A DNA stretch of 64,000 bases from Clostridium gelidum (GCF_019977655.1 NZ_AP024849.1:505001-569000); one strand, 5' to 3'; positions 1 to 10,536 are shown, numbered from the stretch's first letter. Numbers and translations are program-made. Notes: generated from the letters alone by a model not told the origin.

Positions 1-744
<744 letters not shown>

Positions 745-823
745 AATTATTTAATCAAATTGTAAAATATACATTAATTCTATATGCAATTTTGAAAGAA
801 CAATATTCTTTCAATGGTAATAT

Positions 824-898
<75 letters not shown>

Positions 899-956
899 TT
901 TTCATTTTATAAAGAAATTAAATATGGAAAATATATTCTTAAAAAGAAAAATTATT

Positions 957-979
957 AGTCGAGAAATCGACTTTTTTTT
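957..979 (+). terminator. Intrinsic terminator of the rRNA/tRNA operon
   Basis: Stem AGTCGA, loop GAAA, stem TCGACT is followed directly by a run of Ts. It lies about 60 bp after tRNA-Asn and is the first strong terminator after the 23S gene, so it probably ends the rRNA operon transcript. Confidence 0.88.
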
Positions 980-1098
980 GTTGTATAAAATCACTTAAAA
1001 ATTTATAATATATATAATAAAATATTTTTATAATTAATTTATTATATAATTAAAGAGCAAAAATAATAAAATTCAGTTATGCATAAGGAGTATAAGAC

Positions 1099-2067
1099 AT
1101 GAAGAATAATCATAGATACAATAAAAATAAAGGGAAAAATATAAAGACTGCTAGAACTATGATTTTGTTTATTATTATTGTTGCATTTGTAGTGGTGGGT
1201 AGTACTCTAATGGCTATAAAGTTTTCAGAGAGCAAACAAGCAGTACAAGCACTTGATGTTAATAAAGAAACAAATTCAGAGTCAAATTTGGACTCAAATA
1301 AAGAAAAAAGTTTAGATTCAAATGGTGAAAATAATACGGACAATAAAGGTAATGTAAATTCCTTAGAAAATGATCCTGTAGCTGATGATATAGCATTTGT
1401 GGAGAAATATTTAAATCAACAAATGAAAGGACAAATGCCAGATGGAGCAGCAGATGGTAAGAAAGTTGTTTATTTAACTTTTGATGATGGACCATCAGAA
1501 ACTGTAACTCCACATATATTAGACACACTCAAGGCTGAAAATGTACATGCAACTTTTTTTCTTGTTGGAAAAGCAATTGATGAAAGTAAAGTTACTAAAG
1601 ATCTAGTAAAAAGAGAAGTTGAAGAAGGAAATGCTATAGGAAATCACACTTATTCACATAATTATAATTATTTATATCCCAATAAGACTGTGAATGTGGA
1701 TAATGTTATGGCTGATGTTAATAAAACTAATCAATCTTTAAAAAATATTTTCGGTGAAAACTTTTCAACAAGAGCTATTAGATTCCCAGGTGGACATATG
1801 ACATGGAAGGGAATGGATTCCATGGATGCTCTTATGAAAGAAAAAGATTATCATCAAGTTGATTGGAATGCTATGACTAGGGATGCAGAAGGTAAACCTA
1901 AGAATGCAGAACAACTAAAACAGGAACTTATAAAAACTATAGTTGGTAGACAGAAAGCGGTTATATTAATGCATGATACTTATGGAAAAGAAGAAACAGC
2001 AAAGGCTTTACCTGGAATAATACAGTATTTGAGAGAACAAGGATATGAATTTAGAACTATGAAATAA
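1099..2067 (+). CDS. Membrane-anchored polysaccharide deacetylase (NodB domain)
   Basis: 322 aa. It probably removes N-acetyl groups from cell-wall glycan, such as peptidoglycan, on the outer face of the membrane. A single hydrophobic segment at residues about 20-41 acts as signal anchor and is followed by a polar linker rich in Asn, Asp, Ser and Glu (about 57-90). The NodB domain fills the C-terminal 200 residues: metal/catalytic TFDDGPS at 127-133, the metal-binding H183xxxH187 in GNHTYSH, RFPGG at 228-232 and the catalytic His in LMHDTYGK near 292. All expected catalytic motifs are present. The ATG follows AAGGAG. It stands alone between the rRNA operon and tldD. The substrate (peptidoglycan GlcNAc or MurNAc, or another glycan) cannot be told from sequence. 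Confidence 0.9.
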   Translation: MKNNHRYNKNKGKNIKTARTMILFIIIVAFVVVGSTLMAIKFSESKQAVQALDVNKETNSESNLDSNKEKSLDSNGENNTDNKGNVNSLENDPVADDIAFVEKYLNQQMKGQMPDGAADGKKVVYLTFDDGPSETVTPHILDTLKAENVHATFFLVGKAIDESKVTKDLVKREVEEGNAIGNHTYSHNYNYLYPNKTVNVDNVMADVNKTNQSLKNIFGENFSTRAIRFPGGHMTWKGMDSMDALMKEKDYHQVDWNAMTRDAEGKPKNAEQLKQELIKTIVGRQKAVILMHDTYGKEETAKALPGIIQYLREQGYEFRTMK

Positions 2068-2071
2068 TATG

Positions 2072-2156
2072 GACTATGCTAATTTAAGTTATATATTAGA
2101 ATATTATTGCAATTATGTGTATAATATTAATTATTACTTGAAAAAATAGCATAGTC
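2072..2156. repeat. Long-loop inverted repeat after the deacetylase gene
   Basis: GACTATGCTA at 2072-2081 is matched exactly by TAGCATAGTC at 2147-2156, followed by TATTTTTAT. The 65-base loop is long for a terminator, but the position just after the stop codon and the T-rich tail make a terminator role plausible. Confidence 0.5.
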
Positions 2157-2227
2157 TATTTTTATGCTTATTAGAAGATAAATAAACTAAATATATACGA
2201 GATATTCAAAAAACAAGGAGGAATATT

Positions 2228-3613
2228 ATGTTATCAAAAAGTGTTGCAAACGAAGTACTGGCAAAGTGTTTAGTAACTGGAGGAGATTTTGCTGAAATAT
2301 TTGAAGAAGATTCAATAAATAATTCAATATCACTAGTAGATGGTAAGGTAGATGATGCCATAGGTGGAAGAAGTTATGGAATAGGACTTAGAATTTTTAA
2401 GGGATTAAATAGTGTATATGCTTATACAAATAATAATAGTCTAGATACTCTTTTAGATACTGCCTATAGAGCAGCTTTAGCCTTAGGTGAAGTTAAGGGA
2501 GAGCGTCAAAGGGAACTTATATTAAATGAAAAGAAGATAACTACAATACACCCAATAATTTATTTCCCTAAGAATGTAACTTATGATAAAAAGATAGCTA
2601 TTTTAAAAAGTGCTTATAGTGGAGCCAAGAATTTTAGTGATGATATTTCACAAGTTATTGCAAGCTATTCAGACAAAGAACAAAATGTTTTAATTGCAAA
2701 TACTGAAGGGTTATACGTTCAAGATAAAAGAATAAGAACAAGGCTTGGAGTAAGTGCAATTGCATCAAAGGGGTCAGAAAACCAAACTGGATTTGAAGGA
2801 CCAGGAAGACATATGGGAATTGAAATGTTTGATAGCGTTGATCCTGCATATCATGGAAGAGAAGCAGCAAGGGTAGCACATACTATGCTTCATGCTAAGA
2901 ATTGTCCAGCGGGTAACATGACAGTTGCTATAGACAATGGATTTGGTGGAGTTATATTTCATGAGGCTTGTGGTCATGCATTAGAGGCTAGTGCTGTTGC
3001 TAAGGGAAATTCAGTATTTGCGAGTAAGCTTGGAGAACAAATTGCATCAGTGAAGGTAACTGCAATAGATGATGGAACAATGGTAAATGCTTGGGGATCA
3101 CTAAATATAGATGACGAAGGAACTAAGACTCAAAGAAATGTATTAATTGAAAATGGTATCTTAAAAGGATATATGATTGATAAATTAAATGGAAGACGCA
3201 TGAATATGGAGGCTACTGGTAGTTCAAGAAGACAAAGTTATAAGTTCCAACCAACTTCGAGAATGACTAATACTTATATAGCTGCAGGATACGATAAGGC
3301 AGATGAGATTATTAAATCTATAGAAGATGGATTGTATGCTAAGAAGCTTGGTGGTGGTTCTGTTAATCCTGTAACTGGTGAATTTAATTTCTCTGTTCAA
3401 GAAGGTTATTTAGTTAAAAATGGAGTAATTCAAGAACCGGTTAGAGGTGCAAGTCTTATTGGTAAGGGTAGTGAAGTTCTTATGGATATAGATATGGTTG
3501 GAGATAATTTTGAAGTAGCCCAAGGTATGTGTGGATCATCTTCAGGAAGTATTCCAACTAACGTAGGTCAACCTATGATTAGAGTAAAGAAAATGACAGT
3601 AGGAGGTAGATAG
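2228..3613 (+). CDS. tldD: TldD-family metallopeptidase
   Basis: 461 aa, full length for TldD. TldD and TldE form a heterodimeric zinc protease known from E. coli for microcin B17 maturation, CcdA degradation and cleavage of unfolded peptides. The zinc-binding HEACGH (HExxxH) lies at residues 245-250, and a downstream Gly/Ser-rich Cys-containing stretch (QGMCGSSSGS) near the C terminus is typical of the family. The ATG follows AAGGAGG. The partner gene starts 3 bp after the stop codon, so the two are translationally linked. No peptide-antibiotic or other substrate gene is nearby, so the client is unknown. Confidence 0.95.
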   Translation: MLSKSVANEVLAKCLVTGGDFAEIFEEDSINNSISLVDGKVDDAIGGRSYGIGLRIFKGLNSVYAYTNNNSLDTLLDTAYRAALALGEVKGERQRELILNEKKITTIHPIIYFPKNVTYDKKIAILKSAYSGAKNFSDDISQVIASYSDKEQNVLIANTEGLYVQDKRIRTRLGVSAIASKGSENQTGFEGPGRHMGIEMFDSVDPAYHGREAARVAHTMLHAKNCPAGNMTVAIDNGFGGVIFHEACGHALEASAVAKGNSVFASKLGEQIASVKVTAIDDGTMVNAWGSLNIDDEGTKTQRNVLIENGILKGYMIDKLNGRRMNMEATGSSRRQSYKFQPTSRMTNTYIAAGYDKADEIIKSIEDGLYAKKLGGGSVNPVTGEFNFSVQEGYLVKNGVIQEPVRGASLIGKGSEVLMDIDMVGDNFEVAQGMCGSSSGSIPTNVGQPMIRVKKMTVGGR

Positions 3614-3616
3614 GAT

Positions 3617-4960
3617 ATGGATTTTAACTTATTTAAAGAAGAGTTATTTAAAGAAGCTAAGATTTCAGGGTTTGAAGAATGTGAAATATATTATTCTGAT
3701 GCTGAAAATTTAAGTTTAAATGTTTATGAAGGTGAAGTTGAGAAGTATAAATTAACTAATGCTTTTGGACTTTCATTTAGAGGAAAGATAAATGGTAAAA
3801 TGGGATATTCTTATACTGAAATATTAGATGAAGAGGCTATAAAAACCTTAATAACAAATTCAAAAGAAGCAGCACTTGCAATAGAGAATGAGGATGTGCA
3901 ATTTATCTATGAAGGAGATATAGAATATAAGGAGCTAGATTGTTATAAAAAGGAATTGGATAATATAAAACCAGATGAACTTATTATTCTTGCTTTAGAA
4001 ATGGAAAAGGAATGTAAAAATCAATGCGATAAGGTTGTAAACTTTCAAGGTTGTGGAATTGGATATGGAAAAGGTACTTATGGGATAATAAATTCAAAGG
4101 GACTTAACTTAAAGAATGAAAGAAATAGCTTAACTGCATATGTAGTGCCTATAGTAGAAGAAAATAATGAGAAATACGATGGTATGGGATATGTTATAGC
4201 TAAGACTGTAGGAGATATTAAACCAAGTGATTTAGCTAAGCAAGGTCTTGAAGAAGCACTTTCTAAAATTGGTGGGAAGAGTATTCCATCAGGAAAATAT
4301 AAGATAATTGTAAATAATGAAGCAATGGTATCATTACTGGGTACATTCTCAGGAATATTTAATGCAGAGCAAGCACAAAAAGGCTTGTCTTTATTAAAGG
4401 GAAAAGAAGGGGAAGTTATAGCATCAGAAATAATAACAATAATTGATGATCCACATATGCAAGATGGACTTGGAACGACTTCCTTTGATGATGAGGGTGT
4501 TGCAACTTACAAAAAAGAAATTATAAGTAAAGGAAAATTAAATACATTATTATATAACTTAAAAACTGCATATAAAGCTGGAGTTAAGTCTACAGGAAAT
4601 GGATTTAAAGGTTCATATGCATCAGTAGTTGGTGTAAGTGACACAAATTTTTATATTAAGCCAGGAGACAAATCGTTTGAAGAACTTTGCAAGAGTATAA
4701 AAGAAGGCGTAATAATTACAGAATTTGCAGGGCTTCATTCAGGAGCTAGTTCTATAACAGGAGATTTCTCATTAGCTGCTAAAGGCTTTATGATTGAAAA
4801 TGGAAAGAAGAGCTTTCCTATAGAACAAATTACAGTAGCAGGAAACTTCTTTACACTATTAAAAGATATAGAGGAAGTTGGAAGTGACTTAAAATTCCCA
4901 ATGAGCAGTATTGGATGTCCTTCTGTAGTTGTAAAAGAACTTTCAGTAGCAGGCAAATAG
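3617..4960 (+). CDS. tldE: TldE/PmbA-family protein, TldD partner
   Basis: 447 aa. This is the partner of TldD and, as usual for TldE/PmbA, lacks the HExxxH zinc site while keeping the family fold (C-terminal EFAGLHSGASSITGDFSLAAKGF segment, the equivalent of the TldD substrate-groove region). It begins 3 bp downstream of tldD, preceded by AGGAGG within the tldD 3' end, so both are made from one transcript. In the known complex TldD supplies the catalytic site and TldE shapes the substrate channel. Confidence 0.94.
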   Translation: MDFNLFKEELFKEAKISGFEECEIYYSDAENLSLNVYEGEVEKYKLTNAFGLSFRGKINGKMGYSYTEILDEEAIKTLITNSKEAALAIENEDVQFIYEGDIEYKELDCYKKELDNIKPDELIILALEMEKECKNQCDKVVNFQGCGIGYGKGTYGIINSKGLNLKNERNSLTAYVVPIVEENNEKYDGMGYVIAKTVGDIKPSDLAKQGLEEALSKIGGKSIPSGKYKIIVNNEAMVSLLGTFSGIFNAEQAQKGLSLLKGKEGEVIASEIITIIDDPHMQDGLGTTSFDDEGVATYKKEIISKGKLNTLLYNLKTAYKAGVKSTGNGFKGSYASVVGVSDTNFYIKPGDKSFEELCKSIKEGVIITEFAGLHSGASSITGDFSLAAKGFMIENGKKSFPIEQITVAGNFFTLLKDIEEVGSDLKFPMSSIGCPSVVVKELSVAGK

Positions 4961-5039
4961 TTTATTAATAAAGAAATTGTAGAATAAAACATTAATAAGT
5001 TAGATGAATTAAGAGAACAAGAAAATAAAAAAACTAAAT

Positions 5040-5104
5040 TAGACAGGAAATTTGTTCATGGGATTAGAGAAATTACAATAATTCTTGCACAAATTTCGTG
5101 TCTA
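5040..5104. terminator. Imperfect inverted repeat after tldE
   Basis: A 16-base arm at 5040-5055 (TAGACAGGAAATTTGT) pairs with 5089-5104 (ACAAATTTCGTGTCTA) with one mismatch, and is followed by a T-rich stretch. It is the best candidate for the end of the tldDE transcript. Confidence 0.55.
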
Positions 5105-5239
5105 TTTCTTTGTTTATATTTATTATTAAATAATTTTTATGAAATTTAAAACTATTTAATGAAATTATAAGTCTAATAGTTGTAAGAAGAAATTGATAGT
5201 AATTTATTTCGAATTACATATTATATACAAGGAGGCAAT

Positions 5240-5614
5240 ATGGAAGATAAAGTAAGATCAGCTATAGATGGAGATGAAGAATCTTTTACTTATTTAATAA
5301 ATAGTAAGAAAGAGCAACTTTATAGAACTGCATTTGCTTATGTGAAAAACAAAGAAGATGCACTTGATATAATCCAAGAGACTTTGTACAAGGCTTATAT
5401 ATCGCTAGACAAGTTAAAAGAACCTAAATATTTTAATACTTGGCTTACTAAGATACTCATTAATAATGCTATGACTTTCATGAAGAAAAATAGCAAAATA
5501 GTTTATTTAGAAGAAAATGAATTGAATAATATTAGTTGTTTAGAACATAATTCAGATGAAAAATTGAATCTATTTTTAAAGATTTCAGATATGATGTTGA
5601 AGGAAATAAATTAA
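5240..5614 (+). pseudogene. Truncated ECF-type RNA polymerase sigma factor
   Basis: 124 aa with a good AAGGAGG ribosome site. Residues about 8-85 are a sigma-70 region 2 (YRTAFAYVKNKEDALDIIQETLYKAY, then FNTWLTKILINNA), the -10 recognition and core-binding part of ECF sigma factors. Complete ECF factors run to about 165-180 aa with a region 4 helix-turn-helix for the -35 element; here the protein stops before it. The downstream fragment is the C-terminal part of the type of anti-sigma gene that normally follows, so an internal deletion seems to have removed sigma region 4 together with the start of the anti-sigma gene. It is probably not a working sigma factor, though a region 2-only protein could still bind core polymerase. 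Confidence 0.8.
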
Positions 5615-6514
5615 AGAATTTTGAGGAATTTTCAACCAGTGTAAATAAAACTATAGATAACAATTAACGATATGGCTATAGATGATAATATAGTAGCCAT
5701 AACAATGACAATACAAGGAGATAATATTGCTAAGTTTGTTAATAAGGGTATTATGGGTGCACCACAACTAAATGGAAAGAGCGTCGATTATAATGAGACA
5801 GATAAAAAGATTGATGATAATACTATGGAGACTGTAATATGTGGAGATGTATCAGAAATGACATTAGAAGAAAATGTAGATGTGGAATTCAATATAGTTT
5901 GGGTTGGAGATGTTAAAGGACCTTGGGATTTTAAATTTAAAACTACTAAGAATGGTACTTCAAAGTATTCAGAAACTATAGACATAAATAAAAAAATTTC
6001 ATTACCTACTGGTAAACTTGCTAGTGAATTTGAAATAGAAAAACTAGTTATGAGTCCATTTGGAAATACACTAAACGTTAGGGGTACTTATTATGAGAAA
6101 AATGAAGATATGCGTAATGGCATTCTTGATTATGTAGTTACTGATAATGAAGGTAAAATATTAAATATAGAGCATAGTGGAAGTTATTCTAATGATAAAA
6201 AATATAATCAAGAAATACAATTAAATAAGGAAACTAAGGTTATTATTAAATCTATTGAAGCTACACAAGAAAAAACTAAAATAACTGTAAAAGTTGAAGG
6301 GAACTATACAGATGCCAATATAGACTCAGTGGTGTTATTTAATGGAGATTATGTAGATACTAGCAGAGAAGAAGATGGAAATGGAGCTAAAGTTGAAGAT
6401 TCAGAGAATAATATAATAAGCATAGAACTAAAACCTGTAGATATCACCCAAAATTATAAAATAGCAATCAAAACTAGAAATAAAGGTTATGCTTTTGTGG
6501 ACGTTGCATCATAG
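5581..6514 (+). pseudogene. Remnant of DUF4179-type anti-sigma protein, frameshifted
   Basis: The main open frame (5672-6514, 280 aa) has no ribosome site and no N-terminal zinc-finger or membrane segment, and reads as the extracellular beta-rich part of a DUF4179 protein, a family usually encoded next to ECF sigma genes as membrane anti-sigma factors. Just upstream, another frame (5581-5664) encodes a sequence ending NFEEFSTSVNKTIDNN before a stop, and the main frame resumes ITINDMAIDDN at 5657. Joining the two gives a continuous family-like sequence, so a frameshift near 5657-5665 is likely on top of the 5' deletion. The family assignment rests on recognition and context, not on a search. 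Confidence 0.65.
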
Positions 6515-6606
6515 CATTTAGCTGTAGATATTTCTTTAATAGAAGTTGTTCTGTTTTTACTTATCCTAATTTTTTTATATTGATAAAATTTAAGTATAAT
6601 ACTAAA

Positions 6607-6796
6607 CCAGAAAAAAGAAACATGATGTGTGGAGTGTTCCATTGGAATTTAGATGGTAATGATTCTTGACTAGAAGTTGTTCCAAACAGCTTGTTCAAAG
6701 TTTATCTTTGAAGCAAGCTGTTTGGGTACAACTTCTAGTCCTAGAATCATCCATCTAAATTCCTAGAAACCGGAACCATCATGTTTCTTTTTTCGG
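6607..6796. repeat. 190-bp nested hairpin between convergent genes
   Basis: A large imperfect palindrome: CCAGAAAAAAGAAACATGATG (6607-6627) pairs with 6777-6796 with one bulged base; GGAATTTAGATGG (6644-6656) with CCATCTAAATTCC (6751-6763); GACTAGAAGTTGT (6668-6680) with ACAACTTCTAGTC (6728-6740); an inner CAAACAGCTTG arm closes on CAAGCTGTTTG. It separates the convergent anti-sigma remnant and LTA synthase genes, so it can act as a bidirectional terminator, but it is far longer than a terminator needs. The remaining bases between 6515 and 6807 hold nothing else visible. Confidence 0.85.
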
Positions 6797-6807
6797 TAGG
6801 ATATACT

Positions 6808-8673
6808 TTATCTATGGGTATAATTTGCACGTATCATTTTATCTGAAGTATCTAATGATTTTTTATAAACTTCTTTTTCTTTATCTGTAAGAGTTTCTCC
6901 ACCTTTAAGGGTTCCGTTAGTTATTACAGCAAAGGATTTATTTGTATTTAATAAATTTCTACCTAAAGCAGTATTTTCATATTTTTCTTTATCTACACCA
7001 AGTAAATAAAGCAGTGTTGGCATTACATCAATTTCTCCATTATATAATTTGTCAAATGTTTTTCCTTCTTTATAAGATGGATCAAAAATAATGAATGGAA
7101 CAATAGGATTTCCAGTATTTAAGAACCAATCTTCCTTATGGGATAATTGATTAATACTATCATCATAATATTTATGAACTCCAGTATGATCACCCATTAT
7201 AGCTATAATACTATTTTCAAGTAATCCTTCTTTTTCTAACATATCAAGAAAATATCCTATTTGTTTATCAGTATAGTGAATACTTTCAAAGTATCCTCCA
7301 AGTTTACTTTCATCTAATTCAGAATCAAGTCCAAGTTCTCTATATTCCTTGGGAATATCAAAAGGACCATGGCTAGTTAATGTTATAGTTTCAGAATAAA
7401 ATGGTTGTTTTTGCTCTTTTAACATAGGAATAACTTGTTCAAAGTATCTCTTGTCACTGATACCAAGTCCTATTCTTTCATCTACATTAAATGAATAAAA
7501 ATCATTAAACTTATCAAAACCAATTCCAGTTAAACCATTTTTATAGTTCCAAAATGAACCTTTATCAGGATGAATTGCAATAGTACTATAACCTTCATCT
7601 TCCAATATGTTTGGCAAGGAATTATAAGAATCATTTGGATATCTAAAGAAGGTACTTCCACTTCTTAATGGTAGCATAGAAGTATTAACCATTAAGTCAC
7701 AATCAGAGCTTGTCCCTTCATTAACTTGCTCAAAGGTATTGGGGAAGTATAATGAAGATTGTACTAATTTATTTAAGTTAGGAGTAATTTCGGTGCCGTT
7801 AATTTTTTGTCCAATAACAAAATTCTCCAAGGATTCAACTTGTATGTAAATTAGATTTTTTCCCTTTGACATAGCAAAATATTCATTGTTAGGTAAGTTC
7901 TCTTTTTTTACTTCAAATAATTCATTAATATCAGATTTATCTGTATCAGTTAATTTATATGGCTTAGAATCACGGTATGTCGTATAACAATCCATTATAT
8001 GATATCCAATAGGCGAAAAATATTTAGCAGTATTTGATTTGTCATAATTGCTAAAGAAATAAGCATTAGGAACTTCTTTATTATTAAAAACAGTTATACT
8101 AAAAGGAACATAAATTATAAATACTATTGATAGAACAAACGTACATATAAAAGTTTTAACAGCTCGTCTATGTTTTTTTGTAAAAGATTTTCTAGTTATG
8201 CATACATATATAGCTAGTATTATAAAATCAAACAAGAATATTAAATCTAAGTTGCTTGTCATTGATAATATGCTACCAGACATACTATCTAAATTAGCAG
8301 TTTGAGTTAATGCTAATACAGATGGAACAGTTTGAAAGCCTCTAAAATACCATGTATCAATTAGCATTAATAGTGTTAAAATACAATCAATTACTAAAGT
8401 ATATATTATTCTGCCTCTTCCTTTAAATAAAAGCGAAAAGCTTAAAAATATTAAAGCAAAAGCTATATAATAATTTAAACAAGGGTCGGCGGCATCATAA
8501 CCGGCAGAAAAATTAAAAACATAAGGGTTTTGACTTGTAACAAAACCTTGAAATATAATTCCCTTCAACACTATAGATACTAAAGGGATTAGGAAGAAAA
8601 TTATTCTTATTAGTGTGTCTTTTGTTAAATTATTTTTAAAAAATTCATTAAGTTTATAGTTAAAAGAACTCAT
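6808..8673 (-). CDS. LTA synthase family protein (sulfatase fold, membrane)
   Basis: 621 aa. Members of this family transfer glycerol phosphate from phosphatidylglycerol to teichoic acid or membrane oligosaccharide chains outside the cell. The N-terminal 200 residues hold about five membrane segments (near 22-42, 66-84, 88-106, 143-160, 174-194). The extracellular alkaline phosphatase/sulfatase-type domain follows: metal ligand E280 in QVESLENF, catalytic Thr321 in NEGTSSDCD, and the later metal-site motifs MGDHTGVH and SHGPFDIP. Length and layout match LtaS. The minus-strand ATG is preceded by GAGGTGA. It is monocistronic. Whether it is the main LTA synthase or a paralogue acting on another glycerol-phosphate polymer cannot be told. 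Confidence 0.9.
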   Translation of the reverse strand: MSSFNYKLNEFFKNNLTKDTLIRIIFFLIPLVSIVLKGIIFQGFVTSQNPYVFNFSAGYDAADPCLNYYIAFALIFLSFSLLFKGRGRIIYTLVIDCILTLLMLIDTWYFRGFQTVPSVLALTQTANLDSMSGSILSMTSNLDLIFLFDFIILAIYVCITRKSFTKKHRRAVKTFICTFVLSIVFIIYVPFSITVFNNKEVPNAYFFSNYDKSNTAKYFSPIGYHIMDCYTTYRDSKPYKLTDTDKSDINELFEVKKENLPNNEYFAMSKGKNLIYIQVESLENFVIGQKINGTEITPNLNKLVQSSLYFPNTFEQVNEGTSSDCDLMVNTSMLPLRSGSTFFRYPNDSYNSLPNILEDEGYSTIAIHPDKGSFWNYKNGLTGIGFDKFNDFYSFNVDERIGLGISDKRYFEQVIPMLKEQKQPFYSETITLTSHGPFDIPKEYRELGLDSELDESKLGGYFESIHYTDKQIGYFLDMLEKEGLLENSIIAIMGDHTGVHKYYDDSINQLSHKEDWFLNTGNPIVPFIIFDPSYKEGKTFDKLYNGEIDVMPTLLYLLGVDKEKYENTALGRNLLNTNKSFAVITNGTLKGGETLTDKEKEVYKKSLDTSDKMIRANYTHR

Positions 8674-8965
8674 TTAGTCACCTCAATTTAATATAATCAC
8701 TACATTATAGTATACATAAATTTATAAATTAAACAAATAAAAATTAATTTCAATATTGGTAAAAAAAGTGAATAAATATTTTCGCATATAAAATAATATA
8801 TAATTTAAGATGGTATACTATTAATGCAAGGAAATTGTATAATAAAGATATAGTAAATAAAAGCATTTTATTTGCACAAATCAAATTATTATAATTTTAG
8901 AAAGTTAATTATAAAAATCCTATTAAACTAATAATTGATTGAAACATTGAAAAGGGGCTGTAAAC

Positions 8966-9538
8966 ATGAAAGAAATAGATTGTAGAGGATTCTCTTATTT
9001 AAGAATTATAAGAGAAATAAAAAAATATTTTAATTCAATTGGTGAAGGTGAAGCGATTATAATAGTAAGTAGTGAACTTGGACGATCTAATGTTATAAGA
9101 TATGCAACTCACAAGGGGTACCGATTAGATCAAGATGAGGAAGAAAACAGTTTTAGCATAAAAGTAGAAAAAAGAGGATGTTTAGAAGTTATAGAAGAGG
9201 AATACATATTTTCAATTTTAGTAGCATGTGACAAAATTGGAGGCGGAGATGAGACTCTTGGAGAAATTTTAATTAGTGAATATTTTGAAGCATTGAATGA
9301 ATGCGAAAAGCTTCCTAAAGAGATTTTATTTATAAGTTCAGGGGTTAAATTATTACATAAAGATTCTAATTGTTTAGAACATATAAGGATGCTATATCAA
9401 AAAGGTGTAGCAATTTTAATAAATGACACATCTTTAGATTACTATAATTTAAGAGAAAATATTACTTTTGGAGAAATATCAAATATGTATGATATGGTTA
9501 TTACTATGAAAAAATCTGAAAAGTTAGTAAAATTATAA
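8966..9538 (+). CDS. YedF-like protein (TusA-like + DsrE-like) lacking key cysteines
   Basis: 190 aa with two parts: an N-terminal TusA-like domain (about 1-70) and a C-terminal DsrE-like domain (about 80-190), the layout of the YedF family usually found with selenium metabolism genes. In typical family members the first domain begins DCRGLxCPxP; here it is DCRGFSYLRII, so the sulfur-carrying Cys-Pro is gone. In the second domain the usual GTCLNYY is DTSLDYY, again without Cys. The fold is probably kept while sulfur transfer is lost. It is followed after 47 bp by an FAD oxidoreductase gene; no selenium genes are visible nearby. A binding or regulatory role is inference. Confidence 0.75.
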   Translation: MKEIDCRGFSYLRIIREIKKYFNSIGEGEAIIIVSSELGRSNVIRYATHKGYRLDQDEEENSFSIKVEKRGCLEVIEEEYIFSILVACDKIGGGDETLGEILISEYFEALNECEKLPKEILFISSGVKLLHKDSNCLEHIRMLYQKGVAILINDTSLDYYNLRENITFGEISNMYDMVITMKKSEKLVKL

Positions 9539-9585
9539 TATTAATACAATATAATTTAAATGTGTTGATTAGGGAGGGGCGTAAA

Positions 9586-10536
9586 ATGCAAAGGTATGAT
9601 TTAATTATCATTGGAGCTGGAATATCTGGAATGACGGCAGCAATGGGTGCTGTAAAGGCAGGGATAAAAAAAATACTTATTATTGAAAGGGAACCTAATG
9701 TTGGAGGAATAATTAATCAATGCATTCATAATGGATTTGGAGAAAAGTTTTTTGGGCACGAAGTAACAGGACCAGAATATATTGATTTTATAGAAAGAGA
9801 ATTGGAGAAGTTATCTATAGAAATTATTCTAAATACAACTGTATTGGATGTTACTAGAGGAAAGGTAGTTACCTATGTAAATTCTAAAGAAGGTGTTAAG
9901 GATGTGACATCTTGTGCAATAATATTTGCTATGGGTGCAAAAGAACAATATTTAGGTAATATTGTTATTCCAACAAATGGACTTACAGGAATATTCACAG
10001 TTGGAGAAGCTCATAGAATAATAAATTTAGATGGATATTTGCCAGGAAGAAAAACCATAATTATAGCTAAGGATAAATGGGGATTTATAGTTGCTAGAAG
10101 ATTAATAATAGAAGGTGGAAATGTAGAAGGTGTAGTAATAGAAAAAACCTTTAATGAAATGAATGACGATGAGATAAATAATATTATTGATGGTTTTGAT
10201 ATACCTATAATTGAAAATTCTAGAGTAATAGAAATTGAAGGTGAAACTAGAATTAAAAAAGTTGAGATTATGAATCTGAATAGTAAGGTAATAGAAAAAA
10301 AGAAATGTGATTCTTTATTATTATCAGTTGGTTTCGTGCCTGAAAATTCTATTATTAAAAATTTGGGAATTAATATTAATAGTGAAATATTAGGTCCTGA
10401 AGTAGTAGATTTTGAAACATCAGTAGAGGGATTTTTTGCATGTGGGAATATTATATATGGTGAAAAAGCACTACATATGAAAGAAACAGATGGTATTGAA
10501 TGTGGGACAAAAGCCGCTGAATATATACACCGCTGA
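9586..10536 (+). CDS. FAD/NAD(P)-dependent oxidoreductase, GlpA/GlpB-like subunit
   Basis: 316 aa from ATG 9586, chosen because AGGGAGGGG lies at 9571-9579; a GTG at 9562 in the same frame would place the ribosome site inside the gene. The N terminus has the FAD-binding IIGAGISGMTAA with the downstream GGIINQCIHNGFG motif, a mid-protein segment where an NAD(P) dinucleotide fold is expected but whose usual glycine motif is altered (AKDKWGFIVARR), and a C-terminal FAD-contact stretch (GFFACGNI). These features match the small FAD oxidoreductase that in clostridia usually sits with glpK, glpA and a DUF1667 gene; neither is here. The neighbour is the YedF-like gene, and the two may form an operon. 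The substrate is unknown. Confidence 0.8.
   Translation: MQRYDLIIIGAGISGMTAAMGAVKAGIKKILIIEREPNVGGIINQCIHNGFGEKFFGHEVTGPEYIDFIERELEKLSIEIILNTTVLDVTRGKVVTYVNSKEGVKDVTSCAIIFAMGAKEQYLGNIVIPTNGLTGIFTVGEAHRIINLDGYLPGRKTIIIAKDKWGFIVARRLIIEGGNVEGVVIEKTFNEMNDDEINNIIDGFDIPIIENSRVIEIEGETRIKKVEIMNLNSKVIEKKKCDSLLLSVGFVPENSIIKNLGININSEILGPEVVDFETSVEGFFACGNIIYGEKALHMKETDGIECGTKAAEYIHR

Noticed and set aside
8966..9538. Selenium metabolism locus based on the YedF-like gene
   Set aside because: No selD, selA or selB gene is near, and the active cysteines are missing.
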